Under the pieces are notes generated by a model. The model was not told the origin of the DNA, did no database searches, and saw only the letters and a program-made list of their open reading frames with translations. A program made the translations under genes and the position numbers. This document shows, piece after piece, positions 63,764-64,000 of a stretch of 64,000 nucleotides of DNA (positions are counted from its first letter, which is position 1; each line of letters begins with the position of its first letter). Source of the DNA: Metridium senile (lineage: Eukaryota; Cnidaria; Anthozoa; Actiniaria; Metridiidae); NCBI GenBank assembly GCA_949775045.1, contig OX459104.1, forward strand, positions 9,657,655 through 9,721,654, given 5' to 3'.

Positions 63764-64000
63764 ACTTGCTCCCTCAGAAAGCTTATGAGTGACATTCCAA
63801 GTAAATTGTCTGTTCTAATGTGTGAAATACTTCATCACTAGAAATAGCCGTTTATAACTATCCATTTCTTAAATTTTATTAAGGAATTTTAAATAACGAA
63901 GGCACTCAACCTGTTAGATACATTTTACATTTTACATTTTACATTTTGATACACCTCACTATATTGAGTTAATCATGCATTCAGGATGACAGTTTATAGC
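63764..64000 (+). other. 3' UTR / downstream
   Basis: No AATAAA signal seen in the remaining bases. An ACATTTT tandem lies near 63,920-63,950. The poly(A) site is probably outside the window or uses a variant signal. Confidence 0.5.

Overview
The window is AT-rich metazoan DNA: long introns with consensus GT-AG splice sites, many inverted-repeat DNA transposons, LINE remnants, tRNA-derived SINE-like repeats and microsatellites. The one real host gene encodes a CUB / FN3 / NIDO / AMOP / VWD / EGF membrane protein. This architecture resembles the mucin-like skeletal-matrix proteins of corals and vertebrate MUC4/SUSD2 relatives, so a cnidarian, probably an anthozoan, is my best guess. That is inference from architecture, not a database result.

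Layout. 1-6,060: a decayed L1-like LINE on the minus strand (ORF1, endonuclease, reverse transcriptase with in-frame stops), split by a 2.3 kb fold-back DNA element with a 9-bp target duplication. About 6,960-12,820: a nest of three inverted-repeat elements, two flanked by TTAA. 12,820-16,310: upstream sequence with hairpins, a tRNA-like repeat and a 190-bp hairpin MITE. 16,315-63,763 (+): one gene of at least 28 exons. All exon phases agree, giving about 1,858 codons from the first visible exon to the stop. The signal-peptide exon was not found.

Protein order: CUB1, FN3, FN3, CUB2, FN3, short Thr/Pro linker, NIDO, AMOP, VWD, a mucin-4-type post-VWD segment, an Ig/cadherin-like fold, seven EGF modules, a Pro-rich linker, a SEA-like region, one transmembrane helix and a tail of about 39 residues. 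It reads as a large modular type I surface protein or mucin with adhesive and oligomerising domains, possibly shed.

The introns are repeat traps. Intron 2 (19,842-37,700) holds a TA-flanked element, a nested palindrome over 13 kb long with a 104-bp satellite inside it, and a dead CR1/L2-like LINE. The 44.4-48.8, 50.4-51.8, 52.1-55.2 and 55.4-58.9 kb introns each hold one or more inverted-repeat elements. Several insertions can be dated relative to each other because the opposite palindrome arm keeps the empty site. No bacterial, viral or CRISPR features were seen. The most unusual observation is that both arms of the large palindrome carry different TTAA-flanked elements at the same homologous TTAA.
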